A stretch of 64,000 bases of DNA, taken from Petrolisthes cinctipes. Lineage: Eukaryota > Arthropoda > Malacostraca > Decapoda > Porcellanidae. The stretch is taken from positions 148,501 through 212,500 of the forward strand of contig JAWQEG010002462.1 in assembly GCA_033782935.1 (NCBI GenBank), written 5' to 3'. Positions 30,777 to 40,426 of this stretch are shown here, piece by piece. The notes below the pieces were generated by a model. It worked only from the letters and a program-made list of their open reading frames with translations. It did not search any database and was not told the origin of the DNA. How positions within the stretch are numbered: the stretch's first letter is position 1; every line of letters begins with the position of its first letter. The translations under genes were made by a program, and so were the position numbers.

Positions 30777-31794
30777 CCTCGCACCAGATGATGTCTTCCC
30801 GCTTCATATGGGAGGGCATAAATAAAGACGTCAGACACTGGGCACGCACATGTATACGCTGTCAAGCTTCCAAGGTCACACGCCACCTTTACGCGAGTCA
30901 CCGAGAGATTTGACCATGTCCACATAGACCTCGTTGGCCCACTTCCGTACTCCAATGGCTATCGATATTTACTCACCTGTGTGGACCGCTTCACACGCTG
31001 GCCTGAGGCAGTACCTCTCACCGACATCACCACGGATACTGTTGCACGTGCCTTCATCGCTACATGGGTGTCCAGGTTTGGTGTGCCTCTAAGCCTTACT
31101 TCTGACCGAGGTGGTCAGTTTGAGTCAGGCGTGTGGAATAAGGTCATGATACTCCTTGGCATCCGCCGATACAGGATCGCCAGCTATCACCCACAGGCCA
31201 ACGGAACGGTCGAACGATTCCACCGCCAGCTGAAATCTTCCCTGGCAGCTTCAGCCCAGAGAGAAGATTGGTCAATAGCACTACCTCTTGTCCTCCTTGG
31301 CATCAGAACTTCACTCAAAACGGATCTGCACAACTCCTCTGCTGAGCTTGTATATGGCTCTACGCTCAGGCTCCCAGGTGAGCTTCTCTCTGCCACACCA
31401 GACCCCGAGCCTTGCAGCGTTCAGGACTTTGCAACACACCTGAAAAATACCATGAAGTGCCTCCAGCCAGTGCAGCCTCGTACGTCCAACTCGAAGACCT
31501 TCGTTCACCAGGACCTGGAAGCCTGCACACACGTCTTTGTTAGAGTCGATGCAGTCAAAAGGCCCCTTCAGCAGCCATATCAGGGCCCCTTCCAAGTAGT
31601 TCGCAGGACGAGGAAGAACTTCACCATCGACAAACATGGTTCTCAAGAAGTTGTGGCCGTAGACCGGGTCAAGCCTGCTTATATCCTGAATCCGGACCAG
31701 ATGCTGCAAGCAGTGCAAGTGACTGTTCCTCCAACACATGCTGGAAACAACAAACTACGACACACAAGAGTATCGTTCCTCCTTCCTCGAAACT
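30777..31794 (+). pseudogene. Integrase of the CsRn1-like element, C-terminal part
   Basis: Continues the frame interrupted at 10241. Zinc-finger second half CIRCQ near 30850-30865. A one-base shift near 30892-30898 leads to a TGA in the old frame. The catalytic core follows in the shifted frame: VHIDLVGP (first Asp), TSDRGGQFESG (second) and NGTVERFHRQLKSS (Glu). A GPF motif (QPYQGPFQVV) lies near 31575-31600. The frame ends about 10 bases before the purine tract. Confidence 0.87.
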
Positions 31795-31807
31795 AGGGGG
31801 GGAGTAT
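31794..31807 (+). other. Polypurine tract of the CsRn1-like element
   Basis: AGGGGGGGGAG followed by tat directly before the 3' LTR, the expected plus-strand priming site. Confidence 0.75.
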
Positions 31808-32317
31808 TGTAGTGTACCATAAAATAGGTCGATTTTCTTTGATTGAGTGTGTAACCATTCTCTAATTATCTACCAGCCCTGTATTGTGATTCATTTACCA
31901 TTACATTCCTTCATGCAGATAGCCTATGCAATTTCTTTCAGCATATTCTCTTTGCCATTTTGTGTAATATCATTGACTGCATACTCTTGCAAAATTTCAT
32001 GTATACAACATATGTATTATACATTTAATACCATAACCAAATACTCTTAGCTTTGTTAACGTCAGGTACGCAGAGAATTGTATATAGTGTTAACTTTTTT
32101 TGACATTAAATCATAAGGAACTATTCACCGCATCTCTCTCTTCCTTGAGCACTTCTTAAAGAGAGTTATAGACACTAACACTTCTTAAAGAGAGTTATAG
32201 ACACTAGCTCCTGAGGCTGAGAAGTGTAGTGGAGAAACCCTGACAGTGGCCCTTACACAGGAGCCTTCTTTAGGTAGCAGCACAACTTATAGTTGGTGGC
32301 TACACCACCCACCAACA
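31808..32317 (+). repeat. 3' LTR of the CsRn1-like element
   Basis: 510 bp, matching 5812-6321 apart from four substitutions (two near 31970-31976, one near 32069, one near 32248). tctg follows at 32318-32321. Confidence 0.95.
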
Positions 32318-32832
32318 TCTGTATAGTTGATAGATTTGTGGATTAAGGTGATGAGTCCGCCGCCATTGCCGTTGGTTCGATCTTGTCTGATGGTGGTGTA
32401 GTTGGGGAATGTAAGTGTTTTGTGTGTGTTATGTAATCTGGTTTCTTGTACGATGGCAATGTGTATGTTGTGTTGTATGATGAAGTGTGTGAGTTCTTGT
32501 TTTTTGGTGTTAATGCCATCGATATTTATTTGTAGTTTGTTTATGTTGTGGGTGCGGTGTGTGTTGTGTGCTGCTGCGTTAGGGTGGGGAGTCGGGGTTG
32601 GGGATCTGGGTGGTGGTGGCGGCTGTGTGGGTGATGGTGTTGGGAGTAAGGGTGGTCGGGGTAGGAGTGGTGGTGTGGGTAGTGGAAGACGAGTCTATGT
32701 GTTTGTGAAGTGTTGTTTGGAGGCGTGTGTTGTATTTGTGGGGTGGGTCCAGTTTTTGCAAGGGCTGCGATGAACTGAGCCTGTTGTCTGTTTGTTGGAT
32801 TTTGAGCATGTTGGACATGTGTGTTTGTTGGT

Positions 32833-32859
32833 GGGTCCTGGGTTGCTCTCGGTGTCTCC
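32833..32859 (-). other. 2A-type (ribosome-skipping) peptide motif
   Basis: Minus-strand codons GGA GAC ACC GAG AGC AAC CCA GGA CCC give G-D-T-E-S-N-P-G-P, preceded by LLLLA. This satisfies D-x-E-x-N-P-G-P with the usual Leu-rich upstream segment. 2A motifs near the N-terminus are known in some APE-type LINEs. Activity here is inferred. Confidence 0.8.
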
Positions 32860-32874
32860 GGCTAGAAGGAGGAG

Positions 32875-32907
32875 CCGAGAAATGACAGCCGGAGGATCAT
32901 TTCTCGG
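32875..32907. other. Perfect 11-bp hairpin next to the 2A coding sequence
   Basis: CCGAGAAATGA and TCATTTCTCGG are separated by 11 bases, just upstream of the 2A codons on the LINE sense strand. Confidence 0.7.
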
Positions 32908-33094
32908 TGGTGGAAAAATGTGTGATTGTGTGTGTTGTGTGAGGGGTGTGGTAATTGCCCGGGTGACCGAAGCCTTTCCCAGGAGTTCGCGCCTCCCTGA
33001 TGGGGGCGGGGGGATTTTGTGGTGGTTTGGCCCCCATAGCTTCTTGCAGCCTTGAGGGGTGGTCCCACGGCGTAGACGTTGCTACTCCAGGACC

Positions 33095-33330
33095 GTGTGT
33101 GGGTGTTGTGCCATGTAGTGTAGTGGATGGTGTGTGTTTGTGGAGGCCGCAGCAGCATGTGTGTGTGTGTGTGTTTGTGTGCCTCTCATGTCAAGATGGT
33201 CTTTGATTTTGAGGACTTTGGTTTCATGGTGTAAGTGGTCTGTAGGTGTGGTAGCTGTGCTGCCTGTGATTATCTTTGGGGCTTTATTCTGTATGGTCAG
33301 TAAGGTGTTGTGACGAGTCTCGCCTTTCCC
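33095..33330 (-). mobile_element. 5' side of the old LINE copy (copy C, joins copy B)
   Basis: The minus strand encodes text matching the LINE C-terminal region (TIQNKAPKIITGSTATTPTDHL; KVLKIKDHLDMRGTQT) and breaks off in the same THTHHPLHYM segment where copy B begins at about 2885. It is 5'-truncated near 33330. Confidence 0.72.
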
Positions 33331-33489
33331 TGGCATTTCCATTTTAGTCCGAGCGATGGTTAAGTAGAACCTGGCACTGAATCATATATAAGATTTTATG
33401 ACTGATCTTGTATAGTCGTGGTCAATAATAATCATCCACATATGGGTATCTCAAACAATTTACTGTCTAATGTTTTCACTTTCACAAAT

Positions 33490-33543
33490 AATGTTATTGT
33501 TTTAAGTAGTGTGTAGCTGCTTGTAGTAAATTAAAAGATGGTA
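33490..33543. repeat. 60-bp tandem unit, left part
   Basis: The segment ttattgttttaagtagtgtg.. to agatggta recurs at 36943-36990 and 37006-37056. The second copy shows the uninterrupted form gatggtagttaac of the site used by the 33544-36912 element. Confidence 0.8.
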
Positions 33544-33732
33544 TACTCTGTCCAGCCTAAGGTGGCGGAGAAGCCCTGCCTCTCTGGGACATTCCTGGAT
33601 GTATCTGATTGGCAGATGATGGAAAGGGGATGTTTCGAGTACTTTTGGTCACACCATGGGTCACACACATACACATACGTCACATAGCGGTGAGTTAATC
33701 TCAGTGACCTGACCTTCCTTTTTCTTCCCTCC

Positions 33733-33737
<5 letters not shown>

Positions 33738-33810
<73 letters not shown>
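33738..33810. repeat. (CT)n microsatellite
   Basis: About 70 bp of CT dinucleotides. The minus-strand ORF across it (Arg-Glu repeats) is an artefact. Confidence 0.95.
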
Positions 33811-33811
<1 letters not shown>

Positions 33812-33847
33812 GTTCACGATTCATCCACAACCTTTCCTTTTCTAAAT

Positions 33848-33950
33848 TCTATAATCTAATGATATTTTATCCCACATAAAAGTATAATCTAATGATATTT
33901 TATCCCACATAAAAGTATAATCTAATGATATTTTATCCCACATATCATAT
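33848..33950. repeat. 33-bp tandem repeat, three units
   Basis: Units of ataatctaatgatattttat followed by cccacataaaagt, the last slightly shortened. Confidence 0.85.
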
Positions 33951-34265
33951 ACATGATATATTTAGATTAATGGCATTACGGTATATAATATTTTTTTTTA
34001 ATTCCATTTATTTATTCTTTCATTAACAGTAGCATGCATCATAAGTTATTTCATTTTCTTTATTCCTCATTTGTTACCTTCATCTAAGTTTCTCTCTCTT
34101 ACTGCCTGAGGCCATATTCTAATCTCAGGTCCCTATAGGCGCCTGTCAACTTGCTGTGTCGGTTTGTCAATACACACACACACACACACACACCACTCCT
34201 TGCCCAGTCCTGCTGCTTTGTTTGGCCATGGTTTTGAAATATATTAACCTTTTTGTGTAAGTAGT

Positions 34266-35003
34266 TGTTCGCCTCTGCTCTGAGGTCCACCTAGTAAGGC
34301 TAGGCGGGAGAGGGCCTTGCTGTGACTGTAACAAGACATAGGTTGCACAAGGAAATCCAGGGAGTACGAGTAACACATATATTAGGAGTAGGACAGTGTT
34401 ACAACACGAGTACAAGAATATACAGAGAAAGGCGTCACTGTAGAGTAAGTGACCGCCTAGGGTTAAGCTCTGTGTACCAACACTCTCGGTGATGTATTCT
34501 TCCGCCGGAAGGCCGGAAGTAAGTAATAGTTGCCAGCACTCGCTACACAGTATGAATGTAGAGTTGGCGGATGTATATCTGTGTGTCTGGCATGTTTACT
34601 GTGTCGTGTGATATGTATACGTGTAGGTGCATGTCTTGTTTATACATTCTGTATTATATAGCCACAGTAGTGAATGTGTGTGTGCGTTTTTTTCTATATT
34701 TTCGTTGCATAAAAACACACTCCCATGTGCTTCCGAAAGATAAGTGAAATTAAATGTATAAAAAATTGTACTAAATGGATGAAGAAGCCTTGAAGTATGC
34801 TTTCGAACACGGGAAGTCACAAGGGTTACCCAGAGGTCCTCCAGTTGACCTGTTTTCCTCACTGTCGCTCACTTTTTACTACACACTCTATGTTCAAATC
34901 AAGATATTACGAGCTCCAAGTAAATTGTCACTGTGAATTTGACTGTAAGGCTCACACATATCATTTACAATAATGAGTGAGTAATAACAGGCATGAATAA
35001 TGC
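34266..35003 (-). repeat. 3' LTR of the gag-only element
   Basis: Matches 36019-36758 with about a dozen single-base or short indel differences by eye, so older than the array LTRs. Confidence 0.75.
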
Positions 35004-35655
35004 ATCTGCGATGCCACTGCCTGTACACCTGGAAAGATGCGTCTGACTGCAACAGTGGGGGGTTGGGTACCATAGGTTTGCTGGTTAAGTTGCCTGCTGT
35101 GGTGTTAAGGGGTGGAGGAGACCTGGAGACATAGGATCTGGTGTCGTTGTAATTAGACAGGTTAGGTGTAGGAGAAAGACAAACAGGTGTAGACTGGTTG
35201 GGCTGCAGGCTGTATGGGGCTGCATGATGTGTCTGCTGTGCTGAAAGCAGGTTCATCATAGCCATAAACCTGTCATTGTCTTCTTTTCTATGCTGTTCCT
35301 GTTGATCCCGGCGATCCTCTTCTTCTCTGCGTCGTCTGTCCTCTTCCCCTCGTCGTAGCTCCTCTTTTCTTCGTCGTAGCTCCTCTTCTCTGATGCGTGA
35401 TTCTTGTAGGAACTTGATTAGTTGCAAGACATCCCCTCTGCTGTCGTGCGATGGCGGAGGTGTATGTGGGGTGAGCGGGGGTGGTAGTGGTGGGAGGTGT
35501 ACTGCCTGTGTGTCACTTTCTTCACTCCCCTCATTTTCATACCACGAAATTAAGTCCTTTTGCTGTGACATGGTTTGTGGTATATCCTCTGGTTCGTGTT
35601 GAGAAGAGCAGTACACTTTAGTGCTAATTTTCTGTGCAGTTGTTACCCTAGTCAC
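34894..35655 (-). CDS. Gag-like protein of the LTR element, with coiled coil
   Basis: 253 codons; the last ~35 lie in the LTR. The N-terminal half is acidic then Pro-rich (HLPPLPPPLTPHTPPP). The centre is an uninterrupted Arg/Glu-rich helix (EEELRRRKEELRRGEEDRRR), very probably a coiled coil, then DRFMAMMNLLSAQQ. This looks like the N-terminal region of a gypsy-type gag; no capsid homology or zinc knuckle is visible, consistent with truncation. The start is the first ATG about 360 bp after the PBS. A host coiled-coil gene is unlikely given the flanking LTRs and PBS. Confidence 0.55.
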   Translation of the reverse strand: MTRVTTAQKISTKVYCSSQHEPEDIPQTMSQQKDLISWYENEGSEESDTQAVHLPPLPPPLTPHTPPPSHDSRGDVLQLIKFLQESRIREEELRRRKEELRRGEEDRRRREEEDRRDQQEQHRKEDNDRFMAMMNLLSAQQTHHAAPYSLQPNQSTPVCLSPTPNLSNYNDTRSYVSRSPPPLNTTAGNLTSKPMVPNPPLLQSDASFQVYRQWHRRCIIHACYYSLIIVNDMCEPYSQIHSDNLLGARNILI

Positions 35656-36018
35656 TAAAAAACCCGAAAGAGAAGTGGGTTGTAAGTAGTTTCTAGTCTG
35701 TGCGTATGTGAGAAGGTACGTGTGTGTGTGTGCGTGTGGCGGGGTGGTGGTGGGCGGAGCCTACAGTCCGGACCGCCTCAGCTGCACAGCCACACTCACT
35801 CAGTGCCCAACCAGCTGTCGTAGTGGGAGGATGCGTGCCTTGCTCACGTCCTCCCTTCTGGCTGGAAATTATCCCGCTTAAGAGCTACGTAATGTACACG
35901 AGAAATAATGGGGGAGGGGCACTGATCACTTCACAACACAGCACAAGCACTAAACACTGTATCGAACACTGCACAAGCACTATAATTCCTTCCCTGGTCC
36001 ATGGTACTCACTGCGCCA

Positions 36019-36758
36019 TGTTCGTCTCTGCTCTGAGGTCCACCTAGTAAGGCTAGGCGGGAGAGGGCCTTGCTGTGACTGTTGCAAGACGTAGGTTGCA
36101 CAAGGAAATCCAGGGAGTACGAGTAACACATATATTAGGAGTAGGACAGTGTTACAACACGAGTACAAGAATATACAGAGAAAGGCGTCACTGTAGAGTA
36201 AGTGACCGCCTAGGGCTAAGCTCTGTGTACCAACACTCTCGGTGGTGTATTCTTCCGCCGGAAGGTCGGAAGTAAGTAATAGTTGCCAGCACTCGCTACA
36301 CAGTATGAATGTAGAGTTGGTGGATGTATATCTGTGTGTCTGGCATGTTTACTGTGTCGTGTGATATGTATACGTGTAGGTGCATGTCTTGTTTATACAT
36401 TCTGTATTATATATCCACAGTAGTGAATGTGTGTGTGCGTTTTTTTCTATATTTTCGTTGCATAAAAACACACTCCCATGTGCTTTCGAAAGATAAGTGA
36501 AATTAAATGTATAAAAAATTGTACTAAATGGATGAAGAAGCCTTCAAGTATGCTTTCGAACACGGGAAGTCACAAGGGTTACCCAGAGGTCCTCCAGTTG
36601 ACCTGTTTTCCTCTCACTGTCGCTCACTTTTTACTACACACTCTATGTTCAAATCAAGATATTACGAGCTCCAAGTAAATTGTCACTGTGAATTTGGCTG
36701 TAAGGCTCACACATATCATTTACAATAATGAGTGAGTAATAACAGGCATGAATAATGC
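36019..36758 (-). repeat. 5' LTR of the gag-only element
   Basis: About 740 bp. It adjoins the primer-binding site at 35999-36018 (minus strand TGGCGCAGTGAG). Confidence 0.75.
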
Positions 36759-36914
36759 TTAATTAGCAGAAATATTCATGAAAAAAGGAAGCACTTCTAT
36801 TTTTCTCGGTGTGCTGAACACCTCTAGCCAATCAGGGAAGCGAAAAAGTACTTAACTTGCCTACCGCACCTGTAGGGCAGGGCTTCTCCGCCACCTTAGG
36901 CTGGACAGAGTATA

Positions 36915-37060
36915 GTTAACGTGTGTGTGTGTGTGTGTGTTATTGTTTTAAGTAGTGTGTAGCTGCTTGTATTAAATTAAAAGATGGTAGTTAACGTGTG
37001 TGTGTGTTATTGTTTTAAGTAGTGTGTAGCTGCTTGTAGTAAATTAAAATATGGTAATTA
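36915..37060. repeat. 60-bp tandem units with (GT)n
   Basis: Two units of agttaacgtgtgtg..ttattgttttaagtagtgtgtagctgcttgt, matching 33490-33543. They represent the sequence the 33544-36912 element inserted into. Confidence 0.8.
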
Positions 37061-37390
37061 ATATATTTATTGGAAAGTTTATCATCTAAGGAACAGAGGG
37101 AAGCTGTCAAACTCTTATGTGAGTTACCCCTATATGGATGATTATATTTGACCACGACTGTATATTTCTGAGGTCCTGAGTCGAAATCCGATGAGGCCAG
37201 ACGGACGGACAATGTTGAGCATTATTCAGTATCCAAGATGGCTGACTACCACAGTGAGAAATAAAACAATTTTCAAAACATTAATAATAATAATAATAAT
37301 ATTTTGTAACATCCTACCAGATCATTCTTATTTTACAACTTTTACCTAGGTATGGTCACATTAGACAAGATTATGTATACATATTCACTA

Positions 37391-37813
37391 ACACACACGT
37401 ACACACACACACACGTACACGTACACACACACACACACACACACACGTACACACACACACACACACGTACACACACACACACACGTACACACACACACAC
37501 ACACGTACACACACACACACACACGTACACACACACACACACACACGTACACACACACACACATACACACACACACACACACACGTACACACACACACAC
37601 GTACACACGTACACACACACACACACGTACACACACACACACGTACACACACACACACACACACGTACACACACACACACACACACACACACGTACACAC
37701 ACACACATACACGTACACACACACACACGTACACACACACACGTACACACACACACGTACACACACACACACACGTACACACACACACACACGTACACAC
37801 ACACACACACACA

Positions 37814-37844
<31 letters not shown>

Positions 37845-37859
37845 GTACACACACACACA

Positions 37860-37890
<31 letters not shown>

Positions 37891-37938
37891 GTACACACAC
37901 ACACACACGTACACACACACACACACATACACACACAC
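37391..37938. repeat. (AC)n array interrupted by GTAC
   Basis: About 550 bp of (AC)n broken every 10-24 bp by GTAC (about 29 times). All six frames stay open, so the ~190-codon frames on both strands are artefacts. Alternating purine-pyrimidine throughout. Confidence 0.97.
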
Positions 37939-37979
37939 ATCAGCATTATAATATATATATACTATGGCCCATTAGTGTA

Positions 37980-38191
37980 CAGTTGGCAGCATAAATTCGT
38001 GTCCATTTCATGTACTTAGTATTGCTAATTTGACCAAATAGTTGCATTTTGAACCAGTTTTTATTCCAACAACATATGTAATTTACCATATTTACTTTAT
38101 ATCTGTCATCTCTGCATTAAAATTGTATTACAACATCACTATAGCTAATACATACACAGGTGGAAATGAAGCGAACTTATGCTGACGACTG
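37980..38191. mobile_element. 212-bp TA-flanked MITE (CAGTYGKCAGCATAA family)
   Basis: The ends CAGTTGGCAGCATAAATTCG and (complement) CAGTCGTCAGCATAAGTTCG are inverted repeats with TA on both sides. A second copy was split by the LTR element at 46556-53184. Confidence 0.82.
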
Positions 38192-38877
38192 TACACTCAT
38201 CCTTTTCATTTGGATGCTTCCAAAAACTCCAGATTGTATAAAAAAATAATAACCCATAAAATTCCCCAGGTATTGGTACTGGCAGATATTCTGTTTAAAG
38301 GACTAGTCTGGATATAATAGCAATAATTATAATAATTCTGTTTCGGTCAATATTTTGGTTTGTTTTTGGATATTTTTGGTTGACTCGATTGCTGTAGACT
38401 AATTCTGATTTTCTCAAAAAAATAGCCAATAAAATTCCACATCTATTGGTACTAGCAGATAGTCTCTTTAATAGCCCAGTTAGCGGAAAATCGCACTAAT
38501 GTCGATTCCATATTATCCACCTGGACTAAGATTTATCATTTTTTTTTTTTTTTTTTTTTTTTCATATTTTCCATCTGGACTAAGTTTTATCAATTTTTTT
38601 TTTTAGTTTTTGGATAATTTTTGATTATTTTTTCCATATTTTCCACCTGGACTAAGTTTATCAATTTATTTATTTTTAGTTTTTGGATAATTTTGGATTA
38701 TTTTTCCCTTTTTTATAGTTTTTGGATAATTTTGGATTATTTTTCCCACGTGGAGATAGTGCTTTGGCGAGATGTTTTGTTATGATCGGGCACGGAACCT
38801 GTGATTAAAGTTAATTGGTCATGTATGGAAAGCAATAGATGGTGGCGGTGTGCGGGCATTGAAAAAAAAAAAATATA
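38192..38877. repeat. AT-rich region with poly(T) and degenerate repeats; no gene
   Basis: Two copies of a segment containing ccYataaaattccNcaKNtattggtact (near 38255 and 38428). 38535-38760 has T runs and repeats of agtttttggataattttgga. Nothing coding. Confidence 0.7.
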
Positions 38878-38987
38878 TATATTATTATTATTGTTATTAT
38901 TAATATGTATCTATCAATTATATATTGTAATATATTTTTTTATTATTATTATTATACATTGATTAATCATTATTATTATCATTATTA

Positions 38988-39028
<41 letters not shown>

Positions 39029-39138
39029 TGATTAATCATTATTCTTATTTCTATTATTCTTATTATCATTATATGAACTGGTATCTATCAAATATATATT
39101 CTAATATATTTATTTATTGTTATTATTATTATTATTAA
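38878..39138. repeat. (TTA)n-rich microsatellite
   Basis: Interrupted TTA/ATT repeats; the Tyr-rich frame is an artefact. Confidence 0.9.
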
Positions 39139-39430
39139 TTTATTAATTATAATTCTGTCTGTTAACTCTTTATTGTATCATTTATCACGACAATTTTACT
39201 ATGCATATAAAACTTTGTAAAGTATTGGTAATATTTTTGCAGTAATTCTAAAGTACTAACTAATTCATTTGTATTTTGTACTATCCATAAATTAATTTGG
39301 TTGTATTATTATGTTACAGAGTTGTAGAGAGTGGAGTTGTACAAGAGACTTATTAACAACCTTCATTCTTCCATCAACAATGACAACGACAACAACAACA
39401 ACGACGACGACGACAGTACAAGTATTATTA
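39139..39430. other. No gene recognised; short (AAC)n/(ACG)n run
   Basis: AT-rich sequence ending in acaacgacaacaacaacaac-type triplets at 39377-39416. Confidence 0.5.
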
Positions 39431-39439
39431 GTTAATGTA

Positions 39440-40400
39440 AGTATGTATGGAGTTACTGTGTGTGGGGTTTAGGGGGGTGCGCGGGGAGTGTGGGAGTAGG
39501 GGGACAGGCTTGGGGGGGTTTAGGGGGGTGTGGGAGTAGGGGGACAGGCTTGGGGGGGGGGGGTTAGGGGGGTGCAGGAATAGGGGGACAGGCTGGGGGG
39601 GTTTTAGGAGGGTGCGGGAGTAGGGGACAGGCTTTCTACCCACCCCAAGCCTATTCCCGCACCCCCCTGACCCCCCCCCCCCAAGCCTGTTCCATATTCC
39701 TGCACCCCCCTAACCCCACCAAGCCTGTCCCCCTATTCCCGCACCTCCCCCCAAACCTGCCCCCTACTCCCGCACCCTCTTAATGTAAGTGTTTATGGAG
39801 TTACTGTGTGTGTGATATTTCTCTTCACACGGTGTTAATGTGTGTGTAATTTGTCAGACACACACACACAATATATTAATACATGTGTTTGTGTGTGTGT
39901 AATTTGTTTCACACACAAAGGATGTGTGTGGGGTTTAGGGGGGTGCGCGGGGAGTGTGGGAGTAGGGGGACAGGTTTGGGGGGGTTTAGGGGGGTGTGGG
40001 AGTAGGGGGACAGGCTTGGGGGGGGGGGGTTAGGGGGGTGCAGGAATAGGGGGACAGGCTGGGGGGGTTTTAGGAGGGTGCGGGAGTAGGGGACAGGCTT
40101 TCTACCCACCCCAAACCTATTCCCGCACCCCCCTGACCCCCCCCCCCCCCAAGCCTGTTCCATATTCCTGCACCCCCCTAACCCCACCAAGCCTGTCCCC
40201 CTATTCCCGCACCTCCCCCCAAACCTGCCCCCTACTCCCGCACCCTCTTAATGTAAGTGTTTATGGAGTTACTGTGTGTGTGATATTTCTCTTCACACAG
40301 TGTTAATGTGTGTGTAATTTGTCAGACACACACACACAATATATTAATACATGTGCTTGTGTGTGTGTAATTTGTTTCACACACAAAGGATTACAACAAC
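39440..40400. repeat. 466-bp tandem duplication of a G-rich/C-rich foldback minisatellite
   Basis: The stretch from about 39465 is repeated from about 39930: the phrase atgtaagtgtttatggagtt recurs at 39783 and 40249. Each copy has G-rich units (GGTGCGGGAGTAGGGGGACAGGCTTGGGG type) switching in mid-array to their reverse complement (AAGCCTGTCCCCCTATTCCCGCACC type), so each could fold back. Related arrays: 40972-41250, 53420-53955, 57606-57676. Confidence 0.9.
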
Positions 40401-40426
40401 AATCAGGGGATAATACAATTTTGGCA

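Larger units (their letters stand above)
5812..32317 (+). mobile_element. CsRn1-like Ty3/gypsy LTR retrotransposon, interrupted by the array at 10242-30771
   Basis: Boundaries are two 510-bp LTRs and the flanking tctg duplication. Order: LTR, PBS, leader, gag, protease, RT, RNase H, integrase, purine tract, LTR, which is standard Ty3/gypsy. Two features fit the CsRn1 clade as I know it: a gag C-x2-H-x9-C-x3-C motif, and a primer-binding site TGGTGACCCC matching the tRNA-Trp type. Coding is broken by in-frame stops at 8408, 8720 and 9176 and a frameshift near 30895, although the LTRs differ at only about 4 of 510 positions. Confidence 0.88.
32318..33094 (-). pseudogene. 5' part of LINE copy A: 2A motif, Cys/His motif and endonuclease start
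   Basis: The minus frame is open from 33081 to 32318 except for one TAG (32695-32697), and joins without a shift to 5807-2903 across the inserted element. In order: a Pro/Arg-rich leader without methionine; RLLLLAGDTESNPGP, a 2A-type skipping motif; CPTCSKSNKQTTGSVHRSPC, a C-x2-C-x12-H-x3-C possible zinc motif; a Pro-rich linker; and the endonuclease start (LQINIDGINTKKQE; NGNGGGLITLI). The lack of an ATG and the abrupt junction near 33090 suggest the true 5' end is missing or translation starts unusually. A 79-codon frame at 32579-32818 is out of frame with this and is rejected. Confidence 0.8.
34266..36758 (-). mobile_element. Gag-only (non-autonomous) LTR retrotransposon, minus strand
   Basis: About 738-bp direct repeats (34266-35003 and 36019-36758) frame 1 kb. 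Read on the minus strand, the right repeat ends ..CGAACA and is followed at once by TGGCGCAGTGAGTACC, a TGG-starting primer-binding site (35999-36018). No protease, RT, RNase H or integrase is present. The gag frame runs straight into the left repeat, which points to a large internal deletion. Exact repeat ends at 35003/36758 are uncertain by about 10 bp. Confidence 0.75.
33544..36912. mobile_element. TA-flanked inverted-repeat element with an adjacent empty site
   Basis: About 38-bp terminal inverted repeats start TACTCTGTCCAGCCTAAGG; the right copy is at 36873-36912. TA duplication at 33542-33543 and 36913-36914. The neighbouring tandem unit keeps the unoccupied site with a single TA. No transposase is visible. 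Part of the interior is a (CT)n and an LTR element. Confidence 0.82.
33413..37160. mobile_element. Tc1/mariner-type element with inverted repeats, interior replaced by nested insertions
   Basis: The left end TAGTCGTGGTCAAT.. and right end (complement CAGTCGTGGTCAAA..) match over about 50 bp, extending into atcatccaYatatgggta. TA flanks both ends (33411-33412, 37161-37162). No transposase was recognised. The interior holds the 33544-36912 element and 60-bp tandem repeats. Confidence 0.65.

Noticed and set aside
32579..32818. 79-codon LINE ORF1 candidate
   Set aside because: Out of frame with the 2A-endonuclease frame and Thr/Pro low complexity; the other frame has clear motifs.
37342..37951. 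Four ~190-codon frames
   Set aside because: Translation of (AC)n/GTAC repeats.
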